Source: Laetiporus sulphureus 93-53 (lineage: Eukaryota; Basidiomycota; Agaricomycetes; Polyporales; Laetiporaceae). From it: DNA of 64,000 nucleotides. The stretch lies in the NCBI RefSeq assembly GCF_001632365.1, contig NW_024468557.1, positions 1-64,000 of the forward strand, read 5' to 3'. Shown here piece by piece: positions 11,449 to 24,900 of the stretch (positions within the stretch are counted from its first letter, which is position 1; the number at the start of each line of letters is the position of its first letter). A program made the position numbers and the translations under genes. The notes beneath the pieces are model-generated. The model had not been told where the DNA came from. It did no database searches and saw only the letters and a program-made list of their open reading frames with translations.

Positions 11449-13032
11449 ATGAAGTTTGCAACAGTTTTCCTCGCCGTATTGGCCTCCACGCTCGCTCCTG
11501 CGAGTGTGTTCGGTCAATTCCCGACCCGCCTTGGAGGTGTCAACACTGCGGGCTATGACTTCAGCGTTGTGCGTATCCCTTTCTTTGCTACCGGGACTTA
11601 CGGAAACTGACTATCATGAGCCAGGACACCAGCGGTGATTTCTCTGGCACAGGTTCCTGCCGGTCGCACTATTTTTCTTAGCAGCCAACTAAAGTCAGCC
11701 ACAGGCGACACTCCTCCGGCCTCGCAGTACACCCACTTCACTGCCGAGGGTGTCAACTTGTACCGTATCCGTGAGTGAAACCAAGTCGATTGCTGATCGC
11801 ACTAAGCATGACTAAAATTTTATTTTAGCATTTGGTACGTAGACAGCGCCATACGAATCGTGCAGCGCAGTAGTACCGAAACAATCTGGTAGCATGGCAG
11901 CTGATGACTCCCACGCTGGGCGGAACCATCAATACCACCTGGTTCGATGATGACTACGATGTGACTGTGCAAGCTGCTTTGAGCTCTGGGTCCGACGTGT
12001 ACGTCATCGTCGACTTGGTGAGTATTCGATTGATTACTGCATTATCGTCGGTCTCATATGATTTTCCGTTACAGCACAACTACGCCAGGTGGGACGGAGA
12101 GATCATCGGTCAGGGTGGTCCCACCAATGCTCAATTTGCCTCGGTCTGGACGCAGCTCGCTGAGCAGTATGGCTCGAACGACAGGATTATCTTGTGAGTG
12201 CGACATAAAATAGCACTTCGACAACCTCATAACTGGCGACATGACACCCACAGCGGTGTTATGAACGAGCCTCACGACCTGAACGTCACTGAATGGGTCG
12301 CGTCCGTTCAATATGTCGTCAACGCCATTCGTGAAGCCGGAGCCACCAACTATCTGCTCTTGCCTGGGTCCAGCTACTCTTCTGCTGAGACCTTCCCGAC
12401 TGAGGCTGGTCCTTACCTGGTGGATGTGACGGACCCTCTTGGTGGCACCTCGAAGCTCCTCTTTGACGGTGAGCGGCTAAGAAATAGCTTCTCAATACTC
12501 AATAGAATGGACACTGAGCGATTCTATTTTTAGTTCACAAGTACCTCGATTCTGATAACAGCGGCACCCACTCGACCTGCGTTACCGTAAGTTGTTATTG
12601 TCGTCGTGATGCAACCAGCAGCGCCTTATATGGTATCAGAATAACGTCGATGTCCTCGAGACTCTTGTTTCCTTCCTTCAGGATAACGGTGACCGTCAGG
12701 CCATTCTGAGCGAGACCGGTGGAGGAGAGACGTCTAGCTGCTACACAGAGTAAGCCAACCAGCTTTAACAATTTCACTACGGTTCAATCCTGACCGCGAC
12801 TGCCATCAGCCTTGCGCAAGAGCTCGCCTACGTCGAGTCCGCTTACCCGACCCTCGTCGGTTTCTCGGTTTGGGCTGCGGGTGCCTTTGATACCAGCTAT
12901 GTCCTGTCGGTTACTCCTTACTCCAACGGCACCGACCAGACTTTGTGGACCGAGGCTGGTACGTGACTAATATGCTTTCGTTCCGCTGTCCTATTACTTA
13001 TATCGGCGGCAGTGAAACCCTACCTGCCGTGA
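11449..13032 (+). CDS. GH5 endo-beta-1,4-glucanase, copy A
   Basis: This is a secreted endoglucanase of the fungal Cel5A/EGII type (GH5, probably subfamily 5), cutting internal beta-1,4 bonds of cellulose. I resolve 11 exons totalling 1011 nt (336 residues): a signal peptide ending near FGQ (residues 1-23), then the catalytic domain. Key segments are GGVNTAGYDF, RIPFAWQLMTP, the acid/base motif GVMNEPHDL (Glu), the FDVHKYLDSDNSGTHSTC strand and the nucleophile motif ILSETGGGE (Glu). There is no cellulose-binding CBM1 or linker; the protein ends TEAVKPYLP. Exon 4 is only 6 nt (11829-11834) and supplies the Pro-Phe junction of RIPFAW. Exon edges agree with those of the paralogue at 28723, showing a gene duplication. 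Confidence 0.95.
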
Positions 13033-13393
13033 GAAATTTCCTTGATCAAAGTCGTTCGGCGCAGAAATATGTGATGTCGATTTCTGGGAACCACATTTTC
13101 GCGATGTGGGGATCAATGTCTGTCTAGCTTGTATTGATGATCGTAAATTTGTGCGCATGGGCTGTTGTCGTCTCGCGTTATGTATGAGTATGACTGGCTT
13201 CCGGATGGAATTATTAAGACAAAAGTTTGGTATTGGCGGTGACAACAATGCAACATACACGAGAGTACAACTGAACCTTGCTCGTCGAACCTTTCCTGCT
13301 ACTCGGCATGATGAAGAGCAGGAAGACTATGTCACGATTGCAATGTTTGTGAAATAATAACAAATGACCTAAATCTACAGTGCTATAGGCATA
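13033..13393. other. Convergent intergenic region
   Basis: This lies between the end of GH5 copy A and the end of the Mit1-like gene. Nothing is recognised in it. Confidence 0.5.
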
Positions 13394-16300
13394 TCACTGT
13401 CTGATCACAACGGCCGAGCTAATGTCCGCCAAATCACGCTTCTGCTGCTTGGCGAGAATATTTCTTAGGATATTCACCGTGCCAGCTTGAGTAGGATCTG
13501 CCGCGATGCAGCGTATCGCCTGCTTCACTCTGCAAAGGCCTGTGTCAGTGTGAGTGAAACACAGAGCGAGTCTTAGCCGACCTGTTAGGCCCTTCTGCGA
13601 CAATGGGACAATCCTTGATCAAGTGATGAGGCGATCGTCCGCAGACTGCACATGCAGCATCAGTCTTCAGCTTTGTCCTCTTTGGTGGTAATCCCGCAAC
13701 TGGAGTCGGAGATGATGCCCGTTTCGCTGGACCTGCTGTCGCTTTCCAATATGAAGGCCGCGGTACTGGTTGTGGTCCTGCTGTTGAAGAACCGACGATG
13801 ACATGTGTTCCATTCGCCCTGAAGTCGCTGGTTTGTGCTTCTTCCTTCCTTGATGCTGAGGAAGAGCTCGCTTGATCATTGTGGCTTGAGATTGATGTGG
13901 AAGTAGTCGGCTTTTCCTTTTTATGCTTCTCATTTGAGAGATCTGCGACCTTCGACGGATGTTCTACAAGATGTAGAGGTTGATTGTAGATGAGATACAT
14001 CTTCCCGCGCTTGTACAGAGACTGATCTATGGCCTGAATGGCAGCCCGCTGACATATTGAGTGCGTTTAGCTGTGAACGTTCAATAGAGAGAAGTTATCA
14101 CGTACACGGTCTTCCAGGGATTCCTCTCCAGCATGGAGGAGAAGCATCAACCGATATTCGGCTAAATTCTCGGGGCTTTGAGTCATATAGCATGGCGCGT
14201 CCCCATGATTGGCTCCGCATAGACCGCAAGAGGCGTCTTCTTTGTCTATAATTGGTGAAAGCGGCTGGATGGTCTTGTTCTTGGATGCTACGCGAGCTTC
14301 CGAATATGATACGGCGTAAGAAGACGACTTGGAACAGGGTACCTTGGACCCCGGTGCAGCAGAGGACGACGCGAGAGGCAACTGAGAGAGAGTTTCTTCC
14401 GGAAGAAGCGATGTAGTCGTAGCTTCGCTATCAGAACCGGTTTCGAGGCCAGAAAGAGCATAGGCATCAGAGTCATCTGATTTGGCTGAGTTCAATTTCT
14501 TCCTCCTCCTCTTCTTCTGTTGTGGAGTGTTCGGGCCCTCCTCACGCCCATCGTCCAAAACGACATTCTGCAAAAAGTATATCAACAAGCCATTGATAAG
14601 CATTTTGCAGCACTTCGATTTACCTGAGCTGGAAACACTGCCGCGGCGCGACGTCGAACACCTCGGCCGGTGACTTCTTGTACTTGCACCTTAACACGTT
14701 CCGCTGCGATCCGTTCAAGAGTCTGTGCCCAAGAATCTACCTGATCAACACCATCCTGAGGTTCATCGCCGATTTCCGAGAAAGAGTCCTTTTCTGCAGA
14801 CCAGACTTTCGCGAATGAAAAGGCTCCGGCCGTGCTCGTCTGCGCTTCTGACTCATCTCCTTTTTTCTCAGTCTTCTCAACGAGATTTTCGATGTCATGC
14901 TCGGAGTCTGGATCCAGACAGGACGTGAGTGATTTGAAGATAGGATGATGGGCTGAGACGCACAGTGTATCTGCCGGTTTTCTGCATTCTCGCTCTCGTC
15001 GAAGAGAGCTTGGGCACCGAACATCAAGATAGACTGGACATCTTCCTTGGACCCGTCGGCATCGTCCATTTTCTGAACGATGAGGTGATCTAGGACCAAT
15101 TTTTTCTTGCCCGTCTGCATAATCTTGTCTGCGAAAAGACCTGAGACAAGGGAGATTGAATCGGTAGGATAGTGGTACCTTCTGCAGATCCTTTCACCAT
15201 CAGCTTGAAGACAAGGCATGTTTTCTCCTGGCCATATCGGTGAGCGCGAGCAATTGCCTGGCGAATGAGTGTCAGCGTCCAGACATCTTTCACGTGATGG
15301 GTGATGGATCGCACCTGAAGGTCCTGAAAGATCTTTCAGTAACGGATGCGCTAATTCACGTGAAGTATCATACCTGATGCGGATTGAAATCGGGATCGAA
15401 GATGATCACAGTGTCTGCCGTCCACAAGTTGATACCGACACCACCAGCTCTTGTGGTGAGCAGATAGATAAAAATGTCGGAATCGGGCTTGTTGAACTCG
15501 TCCATTCCTTTCTGTCGATCGGCTTGTTTCGTACTGCCATCCTACAGAATATTTAGCAAATAATCCCTTGATTCGGACATCGCACATACCAGCCGTAGAT
15601 ACTTCATCCCTTCACCTACCAGAAAATCCTCAATGACGTTCAGAGCGATCGAAAACTGAAGATCGCATGAATCAAAATTCAATCGGATTTGATCGATCAC
15701 GCAACGAACCTGACTGAATAACAAGACGCGATGCCCTCTTTGTCTCAATTTGGGTAGCAACATCTTCAGCAGCCCAAGTTTAGCGCTCGCATCAATCAAT
15801 TTAGCGTGAGACTCTGCTCGGGACAGGCCTTTGGGCTCGATTTCGTCGGATACAAGATAAGGATGTTGCAAACACCTGCTCGGCAATCAATACGCTATCA
15901 TCTAGGCTAAAGCAGGATGTTGTGACTCACTTGCGCAATTGCATCAGTATGTTGTTCATGTTGGCCTTGCTGATAGCAGCGTTGACCTTCGCACCCATTG
16001 AACCCGCAACTAGATTCCGAAGAATGTTTAGATTCTGGCCTGTGTCGTAGGTCAATATAAACGTAATAAACGGAGACGGAACCGTAGGCATACTTAGAAG
16101 TGATCTATACACCTCTTTCTGCAGCGGTGCCATGCTGACAGGAACTATGACTTCATTCTATACTGATAGATTAGAGGAAAAACCGATGAAAAGGCAATCG
16201 CATCACCTTGGGAGGGAGCTGCAAGACTTCAGACTTCATACGCCGTAGGAAATAAGGCTTGAGTTTTGTGTGCAGCTCCTTAATCTTCTCTTCGGATAAC

Positions 16301-19300
16301 TCCTCGAATTGCTTCGAAAGTGCGTCCAGGTCTGACCACTCCCCAGGATCCAGGAAATTCATGAGATTGAAAAGTTCTCGGATGTTATTGTTGAGAGGCG
16401 TCTAGTTCTTCTACATGAGGAGCACCAAGATTTGATGGCTGAAAACTTACCCCAGTCATTATCACGCGGTGAACAGTCTTCAAGTCTTTCAGTTTTTTAA
16501 AGATTAGGCTCTCGTCACTCTTCACTGCGAAAGAGTTAGATGTCGAATGAGTCGATCATTACGAGTGTACTTACGGCGCTGGCCCTCGTCTACCACTAAA
16601 ACCTCCCATCTAGGAACGTTTTTGAAGATTGGCGTGAATTCCTTAGGATTTGTGATCATTTCATACGTCGTCACTAGGACGTGGTACTTTATACCGGTGG
16701 TGTTCTCGGCGGGATCGTGATGGAAGAGTTCATAGCGCTTGATGATTTCGCGTGCCTTAATTTCACCATAGAAGGGAACGACTCGTAATTTCGGAGCCCA
16801 TCGTTCGAACTCTCGCATCCAGTTCGAGATCGTAGAATTGGGCACAACGATCAAAGCAGGGAATGCCTTGCGTTGCAACGCTAGATAGCCGATGAAAGTT
16901 GCAACCTGTACGGTTTTCCCCTGTAGAGATGTCTTAGCAGGATAATATCATGCAACTGGAACGTAACCGAAACGTACAAGTCCCATCTCATCGGCGAGGA
17001 TGCAGTTCTGGTGGTTCCACCAATTGTCGACCAACCAGTTGAATCCATCAATCTGGAAGGGCATCAGCTTCAATTGTGGTTTCTGGCCAAGCTGTGGTTG
17101 CGACTCGTATTTCAAGGCATTTTTTTCCCGCCAAGAATTAAGGGGTCTATCGTCGTATTCCATCCACTCTTTCTTAGTCTTCTTGTTGACCACCACCTGA
17201 AGAGCAACGAGGAACCTGCTGAACGCTATCTCGAACGCCGTCCAACCGCGATCGCCCTTGCGCGGCGGAGAGTCCCATGTGGCTTCGGGAATCACACGTT
17301 AGAAGACGCCTCGATGTGAGTCAGCAGAAACTTCACCATTTTCATAGCCCAAGTCCCCCCACTTAAAAAAACCCCAGATGACTCGGTCGGCATCTTGAGC
17401 GCTCAAGAGCTCGCCGGTCCTGCTCTCGTATTCGTCGACCGTCTCAGTGAGATCATGACTAGGTTGTTCACCCTCGTTGTATGCGGTTTCGAAATCCTGA
17501 TTAGCTTTAGTAATCTCCGGATCTTCCCCATTACTGTCGTCTTCACTGCTTGCTATACGAGCAGATCGCCGTCCTCGACCTCTGGCAGACGCTTTTCTTT
17601 TCCTTGACCGAGAGCGCTTGTCAGGATACCAAAGAAGCACGTCTAACACACGATCCACCGTCTCCCACGGACGAGGTATCTTCCGCTCTGCATCTGGATT
17701 CGGCAGCAGAGCGGAAGCCTGATTGGTGTCCGGTCGTCCAACTGGTTCAGTAACGTCTTCGCTGCCGATCTCGAAATTGGCTGCGATTGCATCGTCTGGT
17801 GACGTTGCATTCTCTTCTGTAATAGGCTCAGGGAGTAATTGCACTTTGGAACCCCCTTGAAGGAAGTTCTTCAACTTGGCAGGATGCGTCGCCAATAACC
17901 AGCCATGCGGCACCCATGTCGTACGCCTATAGCTTCTGTCAACCCACTTAACCAGATAGTCACGCGGTAGCATCGCCTTGTAATTGACTGGCTCTCCTGC
18001 GGGAGGCGGTGTGTCGATAGCGTTCTGCCGATACGGTCGCCAAGCGAGAATATGTTCCACCGAATATATGAGAGAAGCACATTCTTCACATTGCCAGTGG
18101 GTTTCTTCCTGGTAGTACTCGGCGAGGTCGACGGTAGACATAGACTTGCCAATGCCAGGCGGAGCGGGCAAATGTTCGTAGTGAGTCAATCGCTTGCATG
18201 TGAAGCATCTGAAGACGAGCGCGTTGAACGGTGAATCCTCGTCGACGTCGTTCTTGTTGGCGACCACTATAGAAGAAGAGGGGTCAGTGGCGTCTGTCAT
18301 TTCGACTTCACCATCATCCGTCTTCTGAACCGATGTCACTGTCGTCGCCGACGCCTGTGGCTTGTCTTTGATATGAGTGTCAGGGTAGATTGCGACTTGC
18401 TCGCACATCGTGCAAATCCCGCCCTTCATGCACTGACCACAGATGAACTCTGTAGTCTGGTACGCGTCCAAATCAGGCCGTCTCTTAGGTTCGAGTAGAA
18501 CCTTCTTCCTAGTGGCATTGTCGCCAGCTTGCTTGTCGAACTTGGCTTGAGCGAGCTGCCATTCCCCTCTATCTCTCTCTAGTGCAGCCTTCAAGATTTC
18601 ATCCCGCTGAGTCTTCGCGAGGCAGGACCAATGCGCAGCGACGGGGCATTTCAAACTGTCCGAACTCTTTAGTCAAGCATTTCGCGTTCAAAGGCAAACG
18701 CCGTACCATCTGACCCAACCTCCCAGGGCTGCCAATCGTGTCACTTCGTCTTCCCCGTCGTCTTCGTCATCAGTCATCTTCTTCCTGCGCTTGTTATTCT
18801 TCTTCTTGCTCGCTAACGCGAGAAGCTCATGCGTTGGCTGCCTATGGCATTTCTCGCATATGTCCCTGTGAGCGCGTAAAGGGGCGGTCTCCTCGTCCTC
18901 TTCAGCATCCAACTCCAGATCTGCAACGACTCGTATACGTCCGTATGCAGGACGAGAGGCTTTCCCTCGCACAATCTTCTTCTTCGTTGGCGCGGGCTTG
19001 CGCTTTGCCGAAGGCTCATCACTTACGAAGCTATCTGTGCTGATCTCTTCGAAGTCATCTTCGAAGTCGTCATCGTCGAGGTTGGATCGAGCCTGCCTTG
19101 ATGCACGCATAGACCTCCTGGGTCGCGGTCTCTCCACCACATCGCTGTCGCTCGCGAAGTCGGAGTCGTGAACGTCAGGAGCTTTGCGCGACCGAGTCTT
19201 CTTGGGGCTGAAAGGCAGCTGCATGACTACCTTTCTGTTCGCCCTAGAAGCCACCGCACGGGTGCTCCTCCGAAGGCCTGGGTGATCGAATGCCTCAAAA

Positions 19301-20284
19301 TCCGAATCGGAGGAGATGGTCATGGCGAGCTCATCAGAGCTCGAGCGCGACCGCGTACTACGGCGTTTTGTCACAAATTGTCGGTTGAGCTTGATGGTCA
19401 TTCTGACGCGAGAGCGTGGATGCACATAGAGAGCAGAGGGGTCAAAGGGTGGAAGTGTCTCAGCTTCTTTCTGTTGCTCTGTAGAAATGTTAGCGTATGA
19501 TTGCAGGGCTATTTACGATCGAACTCACTATACGCGTCCAAAAGTTCTGGATGCCGGGCTTTGAACAGTTCGGCTGGGAACTATCATTTATATTAGTACC
19601 CAGAAAATGCGATGTGGATGAGTCAGATCAGAAGATTAATGATCGCTGAGCTGTCCAGGATACGAACTTCAGCCACTATGTGGCCCAGCAGCATCGTTGC
19701 GATATTACTCAGCAATCGGTCCTCAATGCAGGTGCGACAATAGCCGGACGCACCGGGAAAATACAAAAGCGCACTAAATCGCAACATCATAGCCACTGCA
19801 GGTCTCCATTGTACAGACGCATATATGCAGATGGTTGTTCCAGCTGCATATACGCTCTGTCCATTACGCAAGGTGTTGCCGAAAGAAAACCTCTGCTGGC
19901 AGTTACAAAGCGACACACCTTATGAGCAATTCCGTCGGGATACTTTGCAAAATAGTACAGCTGGCCATTCTCTTCGTATTCTCCTACGACGGAGACAAGT
20001 TCGTTCTCCACTTCATCCTCGAGCGCCGAGAGACGTTCCAGGACGTCAGTGCTATACTGTTTCTTTACTTCCGTAGGAAGGAGGGGGACCTCGACATAGA
20101 AGGGTTGGCGAACAGCTACTTCGTCAACTTCTTGAGACACCCTTGAAGAGGGCGGAGCGTCTGCGATAGTCAAAGGAGAGGGTATATCGACAGGAACAAG
20201 CTCAGGATTCGGCAAAGACAAAGACGGAGCAGAACCTGTGGGAGGACTTGTTTCGCGTAGCATGTCGACTTCGGAGTCCGACAT
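13394..20284 (-). CDS. Mit1-type chromatin remodeller (chromodomain-PHD-SNF2 helicase)
   Basis: This large protein (about 1,800 residues, more than 20 introns) is a SNF2-family nucleosome remodeller most like fission-yeast Mit1 of the heterochromatin SHREC complex. In order: an acidic N terminus with a chromo-like block ([13 protein letters not shown] joined to [17 protein letters not shown]); basic and acidic linkers; a PHD-like zinc region ([21 protein letters not shown]); a chromo-like block ([19 protein letters not shown]); the helicase with ILADEMGL joined across an intron to [14 protein letters not shown], the unusual Walker [42 protein letters not shown] and [10 protein letters not shown]; then a disordered tail with two short Cys/His knuckles ([13 protein letters not shown] and [15 protein letters not shown]) like the C-terminal zinc fingers of Mit1. 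The ATG at 20284 is the first in frame. A CHD-type remodeller is the main alternative. Confidence 0.88.
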
Positions 20285-20642
20285 AGCTGCGGATTCGACT
20301 TGCTCGCTATGAGAGACCTCAGTCACGTAGAAACGCGTGTTTCACGCGTCGTGGGCGGACGCGTCGGTATGTAAACGGGCGCGCTTTCCATTTTGAGCTC
20401 TCGGCTATGCGCGCTCCTTAATTCCCACGCACATATCCTCGGTGCCACAGTGTGCCGTTTGATGCCACTGGCCATATATCCATAATTCATACTAGTGTAC
20501 TCAGCGGCAGGACGGGGATCACAAACTCCGGCGTTACAAAAATGCACGTTGAGTAGAGCGGCTTCAGGTCAACGAACTATAATATTAACCTATCTACGAG
20601 TAGCCCTTTCCTTTCCTGCATTGTCTGCTGTCGGGTAGACTA

Positions 20643-21848
20643 TCAGGCGACTCCTGCACCTTGAAGCCACTTAAAGCATTGCTCTGCCAGCTGTACTCCA
20701 TGATCTGCGTATGTGCGCCATGAATGGACCCTCTTCACACGGTCCGATAGATGTCCACTTACTGATACAGAAAGCATGTGGAATATCTTGAAGGCCGTGC
20801 ACTATCTTTACGGCGCCCGCGTCTGCATGGAATGCCTTCAGAATTGTCTCTTTCTGCTCACCCACCCAGTGATCCTCCTCCGCGAAGTAAAAATGCAAGC
20901 GCTGTTGATGCTCTTGAAGAATTGTGGTGTCCAGGTCTTGAATGGCATTCATTTCATCATGAGCAAGGTTGAGGCATGCGAGTATTGCTGACGGAGAGCG
21001 CAACAGGCTGCGCAGCACCAATATTTGCGCGTGCGGCCAGTCAGAGAAGAGTGCTGAAAGAGTGTGAAGAGGCAGTATTTGAGCCAACACAGATGCTGCC
21101 GCGATGAGACGTGGAAACGGAGGCTTGAAAAGCCACTGCACATATATTGGTAGGTAACTTCTGTAGAGGGATTTGATCACTCACTGAGAGGGATCGGCCA
21201 TTGGGCGTATTAGCGATATGACATATTGTAGGGAAAAGAAGAAACACTGATGATATAGTGTTGGGTCTGGCCTTCAACACCTAATTTGACTTCAGCAACG
21301 AGCACACATTCATAATGGGAAGTGTCGGACCTGCAGTGTAACCCAGCAACCCATGCTGTGCGCTGTTATTGTGAGCTTTGACGACGGAAACGTGAGCTGA
21401 ATCGCATCGAGCGCTTCAATGGCGCTTTGTATCAGTGTCGTGAGGCCAGCAATGGCGTGGGTGGGGGGTTCATCGCCGTGCGGAATAGTGGGAGAGTGAC
21501 CGAGATGAGCATGGGCGAGAATGGCGAGGTTGCCCTTGCATTTGTTGTGTAACTCAGTCAGAAATGGGGTGTAGAACTCTACTAGACCAGGATTTCCTGA
21601 CGCCGAATGCCAGATGAGTTTGAATTCACCGCTGGGGCGCGTCAGTGGCACTCGTGGGTGGATTCACCTGGAATGAAGAGCAGGATGCCGGGCGGACTCT
21701 GCACACTGGGAGGCCACCAGATGGCATGAGCGGATGCGCCAAGTTGCGGATGAGGAAATACGGCATTGACACAGGGCTCGTCGACTGCAGCGTCGCAAGG
21801 GAGTGGCTGGAGAAAAGGCGGGAGGGAGGTCGTGGTGGCGGCACTCAT
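20643..21848 (-). CDS. Lipid-droplet-associated hydrolase (LDAH-like)
   Basis: This alpha/beta-hydrolase of about 330 residues matches the LDAH (C2orf43/UPF0554) family, enzymes bound to lipid droplets and implicated in neutral-lipid or sterol-ester turnover. Seen: GILLFIPGNPGLVEFYTPFL across the first intron, the nucleophile elbow TAHSMGCWV (Ser), and the C-terminal His segment DIPHAFCINHG, the latter joined by an intron inside the Ile codon region. With that last intron removed the protein ends AEQCFKWLQGAGVA with the stop at 20643-20645; reading through it gives a spurious earlier tail. A hydrophobic stretch (SVFLLFPTICHIA and the following exon) suits membrane or droplet attachment. It is divergent from Sec8, whose ATG is 129 bp away, so the two share a promoter region. 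Confidence 0.9.
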
Positions 21849-21976
21849 CGCGTGTGCAGGCGCTCGTCGCGTCGCGCTCGCGCTAGCTGGTTATAGCAAC
21901 TGTTCTCCACACCGGACGTTAACTCGGATGCGCACCGCCACGGTCGGTCTTCCAGCCAGACTGCGACTGCCATCTC

Positions 21977-24900
21977 ATGTCTCGATTGGACCCGTCTGCG
22001 AGCACTGGTCGACCACGCGCTCATCCCAAGCTACAGAATGGCGCGCCTATGCCTCCGGTCAGACCTCTCCAGATCAACCGCAATGCACCACACCCAGCCG
22101 CGCCGGGGGCCATCTCTCCAGTATCCTCCTCCCCTGGAGCAATCAAAGTGCCCATGCGTCCTCAAAGGTCTGGGCTGAGGGAACGTCGAAAGTCAGAACA
22201 TTCAATGTCTGATCGAGCATCTATTGACTCGCGTGTCACTTTCGACCCTCGCACATCTGGAGACAACCCAGATGGAACTCGCCCTATTCCCTCCCTTTCG
22301 TCCATAACTCACAACGGTTCTGCTTCTGGGAGTCTCTCTACTTTGACACCGATCTCAACCAATGGTCGAATGCAACTGGGCACGTCCCCTGTCTCGCCGC
22401 AAGGTCTGTCACCCAACGCTCTCGCCATAGTGGCTGCGTTCCAGGCACTAGGGAAGAAAAGAGATGACATGGTTGATACGGAGTATGAGAGGGAAAGGCA
22501 GAAGGAGATTGAAATTCAGAAGGCTCGGCAACAGCGTTTGCGGGATAGGGTTCCAGGGAGGAAGGCGACCGGTAAGGCGAAAGCTGGAGACATCGATGGT
22601 AAGTACAATGAAGAAAATGCTTTCAGCGTTGATTCTTCACTTGCCAATAATGTCTCTCGTGGTCTACAGCTGTTCTGGATGAGATCAAGGATGAGTGGGC
22701 GACCGTCGTTGATCCTGATGTGAGTGCAAGCTATCGCTTTAATCCGACTGACTAGAAATTTGAACAAATGTAGTTTAACCCCGTGGATCTCGCCTTGCAA
22801 CTATTGGATGATTCATCTGAAGGAAAGAATATTGAATCTTTCCGAAATACTAAGGATGCGCTGTCGCAAGCCCTTAAAGGGTCCGTTGACCGTGCGTCTC
22901 AGGGCTAATTGACTGAGAGTCTATTATTCTGACCGTCTACTACACCACAGAGCATTATCAAGCGTTTGCCGGTGCTCTACCTCACCATGCTGCTCTCCTA
23001 AATCATATCGGAGCTACCGATGAGCAGGTGAAAGAAGCAAGGACGGCTCTACAGGAAGCTAAAGATACACTGGGAAGCAAGCGTGCCGACTTGGTTCAGC
23101 TGTGGTATCGCAGTCAGACGGTGGACGAGATGATGCGCATTCTGGATCAGATGTACGCTGGGCCGATCAATTGGTTGATTCGACACTCACTCAGGAGGCA
23201 TGTTTCATAGTGAACGCCTTCGATCCGTCCCAGATGCTTTGGAGAGTCTCATATCTGAGAAGCGCCTCCTTCAGGCTGCGATTCTGCTTGTTCGTAGTCT
23301 GAAATTGATCAACAAGCAAGACATGCTGGATGTTGGAGCTGTGTCTGACCTCCGAAGCTATCTTGTTGCTCAGGAAGTTGTGAGTTTTCGGATTCCACAA
23401 TCCACTACGTTATGACTGAGAAAATATGCGGGTCAGGCTCTCAAAGAGATTTTGATAGATGAACTGCACAGTCATCTATATCTGAAGTCCTTCTGGTGCG
23501 AATCTCGCTGGGGTGTATATACCCCAGGTCAACAGGCATGTGAGTCAATACTTTGCCTCTGTATGGTCTCTGGGTAAGATCTTCTTAGTTCCTAACCTCG
23601 AATCTGAAGAGGAGGCGCTTGCCTCTGACTCAAAGCCTTCGATACCCTCCATCAAGCCGGCAATGTCATCGAGCCCACGGCCTTCGCGATTGACGCGCTT
23701 CTTGAACGACCTCTCCGTCCGGCCTAACGATCCACCGTTCGATATTAATGAACAGAGCTTCCACGAGAATGGCTCCGCAGGACTAGCTGCCTCAACGAGT
23801 ACTTCGGCTCTAGGCATGTCAAGCGCACAATCTCTAGCCTCGATCTCTAGCCTTCTACCTGCAGGATCTGGTGCTAGTTTGCTCCAGCAGACCCAACTCC
23901 AGAATCCAGAAGCTGACTCGTTCTCGTATATTGAGACACTCCTCGAGTCTCTCGCCGTCCTTGGGAAGCTGGGCAGCGCACTAGATGTTGTCGCTCAGAA
24001 GTTGCCCGGGGAAATATATTCACTGGTGGAAGTAACTTTAGACGAAGTGGAGGAACGAGCAGAGTTCGGCCGCAAGGCATCAGGAGTGGTCGGTCCGACC
24101 GTGGGAATGGAAAGATTGAATGGAGCCTTGCCGCTAACTGTCTCTTCAAATAGTATGGGTGTTGGTTCCGGAATTGTGGGCGTCACAATCGTACTTGGAG
24201 CGGCCAATGCCGGCAGTACTAGAGGACCTCCGCTGAAAGCTGTTTGCCTTCGATTAGCTGCACTGGAGTCATCTACGAAACATTCTGACCAGGAGACGTT
24301 GCGAGACTTCTTTTGGACATTGTATTCAAAACTTGTCGCCGTCACGCAGGGTCTTCGAGTCGTGTACGAGGTCGCGAATCGGATAGGCTCAGTATGTGCT
24401 CTCTGTTCGCGTTGGGTTACATCCCTAATATTCGCATGGTGCAGAGACGAGACTTCAAAGATTCCTCAGGCACAAAACCTGGTTCTTTGTTCCCGTTAGC
24501 CGAAGTCTGGATGCCAGTTCAAGCGGAGGTACGTCTCGTGGGGTGAACGTGGATCTACATCTCCTAACACCTCACTACAGGTGCGGACGCTCATCGGAGA
24601 CTATGTCACAGACGAAGAGCAAGGAACCGTATCAGGCAGGAATCCAATGTCTTCCATCAACGAGGTCCTTCGGGAAGGGAAATTCAACCGGGACAAAACG
24701 AAGGTCAGTATAATTCATTACAGGAGACAGCAGTAGCTTACGCCTTGCATCAGTCTGTCTTCCGCTTCGCGGACACGGATCCCAAGTTTGCTGTGAAAGC
24801 GCTCAAGCAGCACGAGGACGAACTTACCCGTGTTCTCAAAGACACAGTTCCAGGGTTGGTGCAAGGGTCTTCCGAAAATGCTGTGCAGGCGACTCTCTCT

